Shown here piece after piece: positions 38,237 to 46,459 of a DNA stretch of 64,000 nucleotides. The notes under the pieces were generated by a model. The model did no database searches. It saw nothing but the letters and a program-made list of their open reading frames with translations, and had not been told where the DNA came from. The stretch lies in assembly GCA_963705325.1 (NCBI GenBank), contig OY970069.1, positions 5,332,001 through 5,396,000 on the forward strand. Direction: 5' to 3'. This stretch comes from DATARH01 sp963705325. GTDB taxonomy: Bacteria; Pseudomonadota; Alphaproteobacteria; ATCC43930; CGMCC-115725. A program made the translations under genes and the position numbers. Position 1 is the stretch's first letter, and each line of letters begins with the position of its first letter.

Positions 38237-38900
38237 ACCCCAACTGCTATTGACCCAGCTTATTGACAGACACGCCCGTTGGTTTCGGATCGGGTTTAGC
38301 TGCGCGAAAGTAAATACATGGCAATTAAACCAGCTATCGTAACCATAGCCATGATTTGTATGACCGAATCAGCATAATGCATAACCCCATACTGTTCGCG
38401 TATTTATTGAAATCAGATAAGCGAAATACTATCATTGTGGTTAATAATTATGGACCGACCCTGACTCAATCAGCGAGGCCACAGCGGCTTTGATGTAGAG
38501 CGTCCCGTTTGGTGCCAACGAGCCATCAGCTATCCGCAGAGGATGTATTTGTTCAGGGGAAAGAATGGTGGCTTAATTCGTCAGATACAAAATTAAAATG
38601 AAAACTGAGGAGGTGGTGACGTAATGACGCAAGTGACGCTATTTCGAGTAAATTATCTATTCCCATTATTATAAGGGAAATTTTATAAAATATGCGTCAC
38701 TTACGTCACCAGTGTCGCTGCGGATCTGGTATACACTCAGATTTATGCCTTGAATTGACCGCGTCCCGTTGAATATCGGCTCACTATTACAATGCGCCTC
38801 AAATTGGCAGGACGGCTCGATATGGTCATGTTGAAAGGTCTTGCTGTACGCCCACATATGCTAAATCTTTGATTAGAAAATCCGACATTGGAGACCAGAA
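38237..38900. other. 664-bp AT-rich intergenic stretch
   Basis: It holds iteron locus B (38616-38718). On the minus strand, 38382-38296, a 28-codon frame from ATG encodes a hydrophobic peptide ending GLIAMYLLSRS with no clear ribosome site; I note it but do not call it. No RNA gene is evident. Confidence 0.45.
38616..38718. other. iteron locus B, candidate replication origin
   Basis: GTGACGTA, ATGACGCAA and GTGACGCTA are followed by TTTCGAGTAAAT, an AT-rich core with the inverted pair TTCCC/GGGAA, and then inverted GTCAC at 38696 and 38705 and a degenerate GTCGC at 38714. It has the same layout and the identical 16-mer GTGACGCTATTTCGAG seen in loci A and C. It lies upstream of a small HTH gene. 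Confidence 0.7.
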
Positions 38901-39260
38901 TTGGTTGAATATTATTCGGGGCACAATAATCAGTTGGCTCAGGGCCAGAGTTTACACGCTCGCGAAGCTGCTGAAGCCCTGTTTAAGCCGAAACAATCGG
39001 TTAAACCGCCTCAAGCCACAGCTGCACCGAACAGAACGTCCGATCAACACAAGCCACGCATTTTGGCCGCCTTACCCGAAGGAGCTGCTTTCAAGCAGGC
39101 GCCCGCCGGTGCGTCGCCAGGCAAAATCAAGCCACTGGTTTTGGAGCTGGAAATCCCAAAGATCAGAACCTGGATTCGATACGGCATGACCCTGGCCCAG
39201 GTAGCACACGTGTATGGAATTTCTGCTGCCGAGGTGAAAAGAGCGCTAGACGCTCGCTAA
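38901..39260 (+). CDS. small protein with C-terminal helix-turn-helix
   Basis: This 119-residue frame starts at a TTG at 38901. The C-terminus IRYGMTLAQVAHVYGISAAE followed by VKRALDAR is a good helix-turn-helix of the resolvase/sigma-like type. The N-terminal 70 residues are proline-, alanine- and lysine-rich and probably flexible. It may bind DNA and lies about 180 bp after iteron locus B, so it could control replication or nearby genes; this is inference. No ATG start is available near the N-terminus. Confidence 0.55.
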   Translation: MVEYYSGHNNQLAQGQSLHAREAAEALFKPKQSVKPPQATAAPNRTSDQHKPRILAALPEGAAFKQAPAGASPGKIKPLVLELEIPKIRTWIRYGMTLAQVAHVYGISAAEVKRALDAR

Positions 39261-39447
39261 AATCTTCTCCCGCGTACGCGATTCGTCATCCTCCACTCGC
39301 CATACATGCCGTGGAGTTCGGAATGACTTCGGATTTTGCCAAGACATTCAACCGTTTTTCCCCACGCATTTTGTAGATCTCAATGCGGCATGTCGGCCGG
39401 CGATAGGATAGGCGAATATATATGTCGAGTTGAGCGGTGAGGCATCT

Positions 39448-40434
39448 ATGCGCTGCACGCCAATCCGGGTAGCCCTCACCATAGCAGTTCTCAGTACAGC
39501 GCCAGCGGCAGCGGCAGCGATCAATTTGCCATCGGTTCCGCACTACATCCTCGTGCCTCAACTTCCGCCCGAAGCCCTTGCGGCACCGCGCTACATCGAA
39601 AGTAACGAGAACTTCGGCGCAGAACCGAAGCCCTTGGGCGGTCAGAGCGAAGTTGCTGGTCCATCTGTATGGCAGCGCCTGATATCGCCTCACGAATCCC
39701 TCATTGTGCTCAGCTCCTTTCTGGGCCTTGCCATTCTCTTATTGGCTGGTTCGACTGTGGTGCTGTGGCGGATGACTCGGCGAAGCGTTCATATCGCTGA
39801 GCAAGCGCTGATCGAACTTGAGCGACCATTCCTTCATATCGCTGTTACAAAGCCGGGGCTGCTGATCACATCTGGCCGCTCTGCCCTTTCGAGCTCAGGG
39901 CGTGGTGTATTCGAAATTTCAGTTTTCAATTTGGGTCGGACACCCGCGACCTTGACGCACCTCGAATACAATCTCGTCCTCGTCGACCGGGGCAGTATTG
40001 CCGATCCCATCGATCCTCAACGCATTGGTGGTTGCGAGCTACCGGCCGGGACCATATCGGCGCTCAATCATCCGTACATCGCAAATACCGAAATGCGCCG
40101 GCTGTTCGACAAAGAGGCACAAATAAGAGATGGAAGTCTGTCGGTGTGGCTCTTAGGTTTCGTCAGGTATCATGACATTTTCGGCAATCATTATATTTCG
40201 GGTTTCGCTAAAATCTTTGACCGCACGGGGAAAATTTTTGTCGCCCGCGGCGACGGTAAATATAATTACACCCGAAACGAAATGCTAAACGAGATACCGG
40301 TTCCATTCTCTTCAAGCGAGGCTGACCGCCAATCGCTGGCTGCCCCCAGTGAGGAGATCCCGGCTTCAGACGCCCAGCTCGAGCTGGCAGCTCTTCCGAA
40401 ATTGCCGCGGGATTCCTACTTGGCGAGCTGCTAG
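39448..40434 (+). CDS. membrane-anchored protein of unknown function
   Basis: This protein of about 328 residues has a cleavable signal (TPIRVALTIAVLSTAPAAAAA), a periplasmic linker, one membrane helix (LSSFLGLAILLLAGSTVVLW near 90-110) and a cytoplasmic domain. That domain has AEQALIELERPFLHIAV and later a beta-rich core (FEISVFNLGRTPATLTHLEY). Proteins of this pattern are common unannotated inner-membrane proteins in Proteobacteria. The ATG at 39448 is preferred over the TTG at 39430. Its end overlaps the next gene on the opposite strand by 4 bp. Confidence 0.65.
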   Translation: MRCTPIRVALTIAVLSTAPAAAAAINLPSVPHYILVPQLPPEALAAPRYIESNENFGAEPKPLGGQSEVAGPSVWQRLISPHESLIVLSSFLGLAILLLAGSTVVLWRMTRRSVHIAEQALIELERPFLHIAVTKPGLLITSGRSALSSSGRGVFEISVFNLGRTPATLTHLEYNLVLVDRGSIADPIDPQRIGGCELPAGTISALNHPYIANTEMRRLFDKEAQIRDGSLSVWLLGFVRYHDIFGNHYISGFAKIFDRTGKIFVARGDGKYNYTRNEMLNEIPVPFSSSEADRQSLAAPSEEIPASDAQLELAALPKLPRDSYLASC

Positions 40435-40679
40435 TTCTTCCTGGACTCGATCACTGGCTTGTCCCCGAGCTTCCGCTCTTTACGGCGTCTTGCAGCTTCC
40501 ATCCCAGAGACGAGTTTTTTCCTCTCCGCTGGATCGTCCCATCGGGCCGTCAGCGCAGCTGAGCGTGTCTCCCTGACCGTTGGATCAGTGTGGTGGGTCA
40601 TGTAATTCGCACGCACAACAGGATCAGCCCAACGCGCTCTGAGCGCTGCCCCTATTTTAGCTCGCCGCTTAGGGTCCAT
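40431..40679 (-). CDS. small basic protein with repeated RWxDP motifs
   Basis: This 82-residue protein contains the start MDPKRRAKIGAALRARWADP and then AALTARWDDPAERKKL: a repeated unit of about 30 residues, AALxARWxDP. The motif is like NUMOD-type DNA-binding modules found near homing endonucleases, so nucleic-acid binding is possible. The protein is strongly basic. It is convergent with the preceding membrane-protein gene, overlapping by 4 bp. Confidence 0.55.
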   Translation of the reverse strand: MDPKRRAKIGAALRARWADPVVRANYMTHHTDPTVRETRSAALTARWDDPAERKKLVSGMEAARRRKERKLGDKPVIESRKN

Positions 40680-40797
40680 AACTTGGCTCCGTTTGGCGTC
40701 AGATAAATTTTAACGAAGCTCATTATTAGCGATTTTAGCTAAAATTTAACGAATTTCATTGTGAACTACCCCTGGCGAGATCGATCCGGAGGTAGTG

Positions 40798-40938
40798 ATG
40801 CTAGGCACCGTCCTGCTGGTTTGCGGTCTGGCCTGCGCGCTTACTGTGTTCCCAATCGTCGAACCGCAAATGTGGAAAATCATTCACGCTGCTAGACGCA
40901 GACGACGGAGGCTTTCCAGCGGGCTTATACAAAGTTGA
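40798..40938 (+). CDS. 46-residue membrane peptide
   Basis: A 47-codon frame from the ATG at 40798, preceded by a strong GGAGG at good spacing. The peptide has a hydrophobic N-terminal helix, MLGTVLLVCGLACALTVFPI, and a basic tail with RRRRRRL. It lies 12 bp before the next gene and may be co-transcribed. It is too short for common ORF thresholds. The function is unknown. Confidence 0.5.
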   Translation: MLGTVLLVCGLACALTVFPIVEPQMWKIIHAARRRRRRLSSGLIQS

Positions 40939-40950
40939 GTGCGATAGGCC

Positions 40951-41343
40951 ATGGCTGAAATGCGGTTGGGGATTAAAATTGGGCTAGGTCGAGATACGTT
41001 GACGATTTCCTTGTATCAGGATGACGCCCTTGTCGGCGAAGTTAATGCGACTGCCGACGAAGTCGATCTGTTGATCAGAACATTTGCAAACCGCCGTCGT
41101 CTTCTGAAGCCAGAAGTGAGCGTAATTCCTTTCGACGGTTCGCTAAGCGCCGAGGTCGACCCGATTTGGGCTATATCGTCGCAAGCGGAAAGCTCGGAAA
41201 AGGAGTTGGTGATACGGAACACCGGGTTAGGGTGGATCTCCTTTATGTTGTCCGCCCAGGCGGCGCAGCAGCTGGGGTTCGCTCTCATAAACTCAGTCCC
41301 GCTGCGCATCATGACGCCGGATCCCTATGCGAGACCAAGCTAA
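40951..41343 (+). CDS. hypothetical protein
   Basis: This 130-residue soluble protein has a beta-rich N-terminal part (RDTLTISLYQDDALVGEV) and a second part ending NTGLGWISFMLSAQAAQQLG. No family is recognised. The ATG at 40951 is 12 bp after the 46-residue membrane peptide, so the two could be an operon. Codon use is intermediate between the element and the chromosome. The 213 bp that follow show no gene. Confidence 0.6.
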   Translation: MAEMRLGIKIGLGRDTLTISLYQDDALVGEVNATADEVDLLIRTFANRRRLLKPEVSVIPFDGSLSAEVDPIWAISSQAESSEKELVIRNTGLGWISFMLSAQAAQQLGFALINSVPLRIMTPDPYARPS

Positions 41344-41556
41344 CCCAAGCGAACCTGCCTCCGTAGGATCTCAGGCTTCGTTTCTAGAACCCGAAGGCCG
41401 TGCATCCAGCCTGAGGTTCCTGTCGCGTGATGACGCGCGGGGTCTTTCTATGTGAACGCCGAAAGCAGATCGGCAATGAAAGTAAATACGCCCCATTTCC
41501 GCGGTTGTCTGGGAGGAGCCGCAATGCTGAGCTTGTGTGCTCATGTCTTGCGGGTT

Positions 41557-41937
41557 CTACCTTCGCCCCAGGCCAATCGACTTCGCCATCTCAGAACGGC
41601 GTGCGGCATAACTCGGTGCGACCATCGGATAATCGTCTTTCAGCCCCCAACGCTGGCGATACGCATCGGGGGTTAGTTGGTGTGCGGTCATTAGGTGTCG
41701 CTTGAGGGTCTTCTGACGATTGCCGCAATCGAGACAGGTGATTGCGTCTGGCTGGACTGAGCGCCTAATCGGCACCGCAGGCTCAGGTCCTATTGCTGGC
41801 GCAGACGGTCCTCCGCCCTCGATGCTGACAAGAGCAGCATGAACCGTGGCTATAAGGGCCGGTAATTGGCCGGCTGCAAGGGTGTTTCGTTTGGCGTAGG
41901 CGCTGACGATCTTCGCGACGTGTTCCATATCCGCCAT
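41557..41937 (-). CDS. MucR/Ros family zinc-finger transcriptional regulator
   Basis: This 126-residue protein has the prokaryotic Cys2His2 zinc finger: ITCLDCGNRQKTLKRHLMTA followed by HQLTPDAYRQRWGL, the strongest signature of the MucR/Ros family. MucR regulators repress exopolysaccharide, virulence and cell-cycle genes and bind AT-rich DNA in alphaproteobacteria. The N-terminal helix (ADMEHVAKIVSAYAKRN) fits the family's oligomerisation part. As cargo of an AT-rich element it might silence element genes or alter host regulation; this is inference. Confidence 0.92.
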   Translation of the reverse strand: MADMEHVAKIVSAYAKRNTLAAGQLPALIATVHAALVSIEGGGPSAPAIGPEPAVPIRRSVQPDAITCLDCGNRQKTLKRHLMTAHQLTPDAYRQRWGLKDDYPMVAPSYAARRSEMAKSIGLGRR

Positions 41938-42167
41938 GGCTTGCTCCCAATTCTCTTATCACTTGCCAGTATAGCGGATTGGGAAAACTGTGCATTCAGT
42001 CACCATTGATCTAGATCACAGCCAACTATTCGGCATCGCTGTATTGTCCCGCTCATGGATGACCTCACCATGCAATCCGTCGCATCTTGGGCTATCGTAA
42101 TTACCTCCGCGAAGCGACCACCGTTGATGTCGCCGCCCTATACCTCGGCTAATGAGGTTCGTCCCCA

Positions 42168-42368
42168 ATGACGTACGAGGAGATGACTGCTTATTACCGC
42201 GAGAGAGCGCAGCATTATCGCGAGCTTGCAGAAGCAATGGCTCGGCCTAAAGACGCTGATTTATACAGAGAACTAGCCAAAAACTATGAAAGGGCGGCTG
42301 CATCAATTCGCTCGGTTGCGCATGAGAGATGGCAAGGATCATCGTCTGAGCGCTTTGGAGCCAGCTAA
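42168..42368 (+). CDS. small helical protein, unknown
   Basis: This 66-residue frame is almost entirely helical, with heptad-like YRERAQHYRELAEAMARP and YRELAKNYERAAASIRS. It may form a short coiled coil. Similar small proteins occur in rhizobial genomes, but no function is known to me. It has no strong ribosome site. It is divergent from the MucR gene, with about 230 bp between them. Confidence 0.5.
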   Translation: MTYEEMTAYYRERAQHYRELAEAMARPKDADLYRELAKNYERAAASIRSVAHERWQGSSSERFGAS

Positions 42369-42472
42369 TCCTGGCGAGAAAGACCAACGAGAATGGCTAG
42401 GTTTTGGTTGAGATAATGTTGGCTACCGCAGTCCGTGCCGCACCAACTGTTGCTGACCGCGGCTCCGCCCGA

Positions 42473-42769
42473 TTAAGCCTGCACGAGGAACTCATCAAGT
42501 TCGGCGACGCGGTCCCGCAACTCTGCCAGCACCGTCTCGCGGTTAGGTGGACACTGCCTGCCGTCTTCGATTGCTAGGAGCTGGCTCATCAAATCGGAGC
42601 GCGCCTCTAAGAATGCGCGCACTGCGCGGAGGCTCTGATCGGCATTGGCTGGGTCCCATACTAAAACATGCCGAACGCCAACGTCCTGAAGCTCAATCGC
42701 ATAGCGAATGGCGCTATTGAGAGACAAGAATTTGACGGTCAACCCCTGCCAGCAGGTGACTTCGTACAT
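42473..42769 (-). CDS. hypothetical protein
   Basis: This 98-residue frame from the ATG at 42769 begins MYEVTCWQGLTVKFLSLNSA; the open frame reaches 42805. It has a beta-alpha N-terminal part (IELQDVGVRHVLVWDP) and a helical C-terminus with an EARSDLMSQLLAIEDG segment. No family is recognised. It is followed upstream by the 26-bp tandem repeat. Confidence 0.5.
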   Translation of the reverse strand: MYEVTCWQGLTVKFLSLNSAIRYAIELQDVGVRHVLVWDPANADQSLRAVRAFLEARSDLMSQLLAIEDGRQCPPNRETVLAELRDRVAELDEFLVQA

Positions 42770-42812
42770 CGCGCATCTTCCCCTGAAGCCCGAAAAAGCT
42801 ACCACATATAGT

Positions 42813-42864
42813 GGGTCGCCTCAACTCGTCCACCTAACGGGTCGCCTCAACTCGTCCACCTAAC
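42813..42864. repeat. 26-bp tandem duplication
   Basis: GGGTCGCCTCAACTCGTCCA plus CCTAAC is present twice, head to tail, at 42813-42838 and 42839-42864. The second copy reaches into the 3' end of the small gene at 42847-43068. It is a simple tandem duplication; no further copies are nearby. Confidence 0.8.
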
Positions 42865-43068
42865 ACTGACCGTCGCCTGCCCCTTCCACCGGCACCCCCG
42901 GCATTTGAGCCGCGTCTTTAAGTCGAGAACCTTGACCTCTGGCGCCACGCCGGCCGTCGCCAGCATCGAGGCGGTCAGCGTTAACATAGAATTCGTAGTT
43001 AATTTGATCATCTTTTGTTGTACCGCCGGCTTAGCTCGATATTCTTTGGATCGCGCCCTCTGACGCAT
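42847..43068 (-). CDS. small zinc-ribbon-like protein
   Basis: This 73-residue frame ends with VLDLKTRLKCRGCRWKGQAT and VSVRW, a half zinc ribbon pattern (CxxC) shared by many short alphaproteobacterial hypothetical proteins that normally carry a second CxxC near the N-terminus. That second pair is absent, and the N-terminal part looks unrelated. It may be a truncated or degraded member. The start is uncertain: ATG at 43068 or 43011. Confidence 0.4.
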   Translation of the reverse strand: MRQRARSKEYRAKPAVQQKMIKLTTNSMLTLTASMLATAGVAPEVKVLDLKTRLKCRGCRWKGQATVSVRWTS

Positions 43069-43199
43069 AACTGAGGGCGAAGTATATTGTTCGATGCGTA
43101 TTGGCGAGACCTTGGCCGTCTCCCCCGGCGGCCAAGGTTTTAAGCAGGAAGAGGTTCAATCCCTACCCGCGCCCATCAACCATCGCCAAGGCGATTCGC

Positions 43200-43424
43200 G
43201 TGAGCGAGATAATTACGCAACCGCTGCTTCTGGGAATGAACATCCTAGCGCTGATCGGCTTCGCGATAATGCTGCTGGGGATGCGGGCGGGGCGTCCAAC
43301 AATCCGTCGCAACTCATTTGGTTCGCACCGCTTTGTTAGCTCACAACGCGCCACTCTCGGCATAGCCCTGATGGGGCTCGGAAGCATCCTGGTGCTCTTG
43401 GGTGTCTATCTCGCGCCGAGCTAG
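43200..43424 (+). CDS. small two-helix membrane protein
   Basis: A 74-residue frame from the GTG at 43200 has two hydrophobic segments (LLLGMNILALIGFAIMLLGM and LGIALMGLGSILVLLGVYLA) separated by a basic loop. No family is recognised. The open frame extends to 43101 but the extra part is proline-rich and unlikely. The competing frame on the minus strand has no such pattern. Confidence 0.45.
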   Translation: MSEIITQPLLLGMNILALIGFAIMLLGMRAGRPTIRRNSFGSHRFVSSQRATLGIALMGLGSILVLLGVYLAPS

Positions 43425-43582
43425 ACGTGGGCAAAACTCGGCGACGATGCCGGCGCAGAGAGCGCGAGTAAACGATGTGCGTGGTGTGTTCGCAAATACA
43501 ATCGCAGGGACTAGACGCACGCTTGTAGTCTGCGCTCGATTAGCCATAAATTGCAGGAGAAAAGGTCTAGTCGGTAGCGCCG

Positions 43583-43834
43583 ATGCTGACCAAGCGACGG
43601 AAGGCTGAGCGTCAGGGCGAGGACATCTCATCACCGCTGCAATCGTCGGTGGTGGTCGAGTTTCCGCGCAGGGGGCCGCGTACCCTGCCACCAACGCTAC
43701 GCGCGGCCGAACCGGACGAGAACGTTCCTGGTTCAGGTTGGCGGCGGGTGCTGTTGCTCATTGCGCTCGCAGTCATTGTCGCGATCGTGTTGGCTGGCGA
43801 GCTATCCCGTCTACCTCTATTCCGCGGCGATTAA
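43583..43834 (+). CDS. small single-helix membrane protein
   Basis: This 83-residue protein has a hydrophilic, proline-rich N-terminus and a C-terminal helix RVLLLIALAVIVAIVLAGEL, so it is a tail-anchored or bitopic membrane protein. Start ATG at 43583. No family is recognised. It lies about 160 bp after the two-helix protein on the same strand. Confidence 0.5.
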   Translation: MLTKRRKAERQGEDISSPLQSSVVVEFPRRGPRTLPPTLRAAEPDENVPGSGWRRVLLLIALAVIVAIVLAGELSRLPLFRGD

Positions 43835-43868
43835 GTCGATTCCCAAATTTCTCGGTTGCCGAAGCTCG

Positions 43869-44077
43869 ACCTCAACCGACGAGGAACAAATCGCCGTCGC
43901 GGCAGCGCTGCGCAAGCTGATCGATGAGGATTGGTTCCCGTTCTCGCGAGCCTCAGGCCGCTCAAATCGGCACTGGCGAAGTTGGACCCGAAGCCGGCGA
44001 AATCACGCAAAGAGCTACCGCAAATAGCAGTTGCATCCGAAGCCGCTATCCGCCGTCGTAAGAGGCTAAAGCGTTAG
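43869..44077 (+). pseudogene. frameshifted remnant of a small hypothetical protein
   Basis: The frame through EEQIAVAAALRKLIDEDWFP continues in a different frame as LRPLKSALAKLDPKPAKSRK and ends at the TAG at 44075. The two parts fit a common type of small rhizobial protein (helix, WFPFS, then LKxxLAKLDPKP and a basic tail), so a small deletion near 43943 seems to have shifted the frame. The start cannot be assigned. Confidence 0.35.
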
Positions 44078-44242
44078 GACGGCTTCTGCACGAAGGCCCA
44101 AGCCGCGCAAACGAGACACCAAAGCGCTGCCGAAACGAGGGCTACAACAGCCCACGTCCTGCCATCCCGTCTTCGCTGTCAATGGCGGAGTAAAATTCCC
44201 CAGTTTGGGCGAAGTAAATTTCCCCAGGTGTCGCGGCAGCGA

Positions 44243-45106
44243 TCAGGTTGTTGCGGGCTGGATCGATTGATGCTTCGGCGGGCGCCCACGTCGTCGCGGA
44301 GGCTGGGTCATGCCGAAGAGTGATCCGCCGCCGAGATTTTCTGGGATCAGGTCGGCATGCTGGCGCAGCCGATAGCTGGCACCCTCAATGTGGATAACGA
44401 TGGCATGGTGGAGCAAGCGATCGAGCAACGCCGTGGCCACAACCGGATGACCGAAGACGTCGCCCCATTCGGCGAAGCCGCGGTTTGAGGTCAGGATCAT
44501 GGCGCCGCGTTCGTAGCGGGCGTTGACCAGTTGGAAGAACAGATTGCCGCCGCCGGGAACGACCGGCAGGTAGCCGATTTCGTCGACGATGAGCAGCTGC
44601 GGCCGGCACAGGAACCGCAGGCGCTCGCGCAAGCTGCCCTCGCGTTCGGCCTTGGCCAGCGAGGTGATCAGCTCTGCCAAGGTGCAGAAGTAGACGCCGC
44701 GCCCGGCCTTCACGGCCTCGACGCCGAGCGCGATGGCGAGATGCGTCTTGCCGCAACCGGGTTGGCCAAGGAAGTGGACGACCTCGTGGCGGTCGATAAA
44801 CTCCAGCTGCGCCAGCGCGAGGATTCGGTTGCGGTCGAGCGAGGGTTGGAAGGCGAAGTCGAAGCCGGTCAGCGTCTTGACGCTGACCAGGCGCCCCATC
44901 TTGAGCGCCGCCTTGACGCGTCGTCCTTCGCGCAGGGTGAGTTCCTCGCCGAGCAGAGCGTCGATCGCCTCCAACGCTCCGATCTCGCCGCGTTCGAGCT
45001 GGCGCATGATGTGATCGAGGACTTCGATCGCGCGCGGCATCTTGAGGCCCACCAGATGGCGACGGACCTGGTCGATCGTGCTCGACATCGGATCATCGCT
45101 TCTCAT
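44243..45106 (-). CDS. istB: IS21 helper ATPase IstB
   Basis: This 287-residue AAA+ transposition helper is related to DnaC and has Walker A GQPGCGKTHLAIAL near 113-126 and Walker B LLIVDEIGYLP. It forms an ATP-dependent clamp that remodels target DNA for IstA. The ATG overlaps the istA stop by 4 bp (ATGA), the usual coupling in IS21. The proline- and arginine-rich C-terminal tail (QPPRRRGRPPKH) is common in the family. Confidence 0.94.
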   Translation of the reverse strand: MRSDDPMSSTIDQVRRHLVGLKMPRAIEVLDHIMRQLERGEIGALEAIDALLGEELTLREGRRVKAALKMGRLVSVKTLTGFDFAFQPSLDRNRILALAQLEFIDRHEVVHFLGQPGCGKTHLAIALGVEAVKAGRGVYFCTLAELITSLAKAEREGSLRERLRFLCRPQLLIVDEIGYLPVVPGGGNLFFQLVNARYERGAMILTSNRGFAEWGDVFGHPVVATALLDRLLHHAIVIHIEGASYRLRQHADLIPENLGGGSLFGMTQPPRRRGRPPKHQSIQPATT

Positions 45107-46416
45107 GCGCGTCCTCCCTCGCCGGCGAGGCGTCGTGCCACGGCGTCATAGAAGGCCAGCGAGCGCGGCGCGATGACGGCACCAACCGGGGCCGTCGGCG
45201 GCGCCGCCTCGCGTACTGTCGTGCTGTTGGAGGGCGGCGGACCGGTGCGATGGCCGCCGGCGATACGGCGTTTACCGCGGCCCTCGAGCACGGGGTGGAT
45301 AGCGATCAGCTTGTCGTCCTCCAGGATGCGGATCTCGTTGGCGAGGGTATGCACCTCGACGACGCGGCGGCGGGTGCAGTCGGGCACCGAGTAGAGGTTG
45401 CCGCCGACCGACACCATGCCCTCGCGCGTGACGCGACGATCGAGTGTGAGGACGAGGTTGAAGGGCATGGCGGGCAGCGCCTTGAGGTACGGCTTCTCTT
45501 CGGCGAAGTGCTCCAGGACAACGCGCCCGGTCGTGGCGTGCCGGCGCGGGTTGGCGACGGTGTCGAGCCAGTGCCGGAATTGGGTGTTCAAATCGTCGAT
45601 GTTGCGAAAGGCTCGGCCGAGGAAGAAGTCCTCCCGCACGTAGCGGAAAGGGCGCTCCACCTTGCCTTTGGTCTTTGCCCGGTAGGGCCGGCAAGCTTTT
45701 GGCAGGAAGCGGTAATGCGCCGCCAGATCGAGCAGCTTGCGATTGTAGGCGATGCCGTGATCGTCGTCCTCGCCCAGCACCGCCGTCTTCATGCGGTCGT
45801 AGAGAATCTCCGCCGGCGCTCCGCCCAGCGCCTCGAAGGCGGCGATATGGCAGCGCAGAACGGTTTGTAGGTCCTGATGCGCGACGAAGCGACCCCACAT
45901 CATGCGGCTGTGGCCGAGCACTAGTGAGAACAGCCAGACAATCCGCTCGGCGCCGGGCTCGTCGGTGAAGACGGTGCGAAAGTAGGCGAAGTCGACCTGG
46001 GCCTGCTTGCCCGCAGGGGTCTCGAAGCGGCGCTCGAAGACCTGCACCGCCTTGGGGCGGACGGTGCGCAGAAAATCCTTCACCGCCGTGTAGCCGCCGG
46101 AATAGCCCAGCTCCTTGATCTCGCGCAGCAGCCGGCTGCCGGTCAGCTCGGGAAAGGCGGCGACCCGCTCTCGCAGATACGGTTCGAATGGAGTGACCAC
46201 GGTCAATCGCGGCTGGCGGGGGCCATAGGCAGGCGGATCAAGACCGCGTTCGATGTATTTGCGGACCGTCTTGCGATCGCATTCCAACTGCCGCGCGATC
46301 GCCGACACCGACAGTCCCTGCCGATGCAAATCCAGGATCATCACCAGCTCCCCCAGTCGGACCACCGCCGCGCCCTCCCGCCGATCGGGAAGGATCATCG
46401 GATCGTCGGTGATCAC
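45103..46416 (-). CDS. istA: IS21 transposase IstA
   Basis: This 437-residue DDE transposase has an N-terminal helix-turn-helix (LSVSAIARQLECDRKTVRKY near 36-55), an rve integrase core with QAQVDFAYFRTVF, ILYDRMKTAV and KTKGKVERPFRYVREDFF (the last part carries the catalytic Glu), and a C-terminal beta-barrel. It starts with GTG at 46416 or with the ATG at 46398. It is the first gene of the istAB operon. Confidence 0.94.
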   Translation of the reverse strand: MITDDPMILPDRREGAAVVRLGELVMILDLHRQGLSVSAIARQLECDRKTVRKYIERGLDPPAYGPRQPRLTVVTPFEPYLRERVAAFPELTGSRLLREIKELGYSGGYTAVKDFLRTVRPKAVQVFERRFETPAGKQAQVDFAYFRTVFTDEPGAERIVWLFSLVLGHSRMMWGRFVAHQDLQTVLRCHIAAFEALGGAPAEILYDRMKTAVLGEDDDHGIAYNRKLLDLAAHYRFLPKACRPYRAKTKGKVERPFRYVREDFFLGRAFRNIDDLNTQFRHWLDTVANPRRHATTGRVVLEHFAEEKPYLKALPAMPFNLVLTLDRRVTREGMVSVGGNLYSVPDCTRRRVVEVHTLANEIRILEDDKLIAIHPVLEGRGKRRIAGGHRTGPPPSNSTTVREAAPPTAPVGAVIAPRSLAFYDAVARRLAGEGGRA

Positions 46417-46421
46417 GGCGC

Positions 46422-46459
46422 CGCCGGACCTTCCGGGGCGCGCCCCGGAAGGTCCGGCG
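46422..46459. terminator. perfect 38-bp palindrome upstream of istA
   Basis: Two 19-bp arms, CGCCGGACCTTCCGGGGCG at 46422-46440 and its exact complement at 46441-46459, form a very GC-rich perfect palindrome between the IS end and the istA start. On RNA it would fold into a strong hairpin at the istA leader. It may shield istA from read-in transcription or translation, as known for other IS; it could also be an IstA binding site. Confidence 0.6.

Noticed and set aside
38669..38857. 62-codon minus-strand frame overlapping iteron locus B
   Set aside because: It runs through the iterons and AT-rich core, has no ribosome site and no protein-like pattern.
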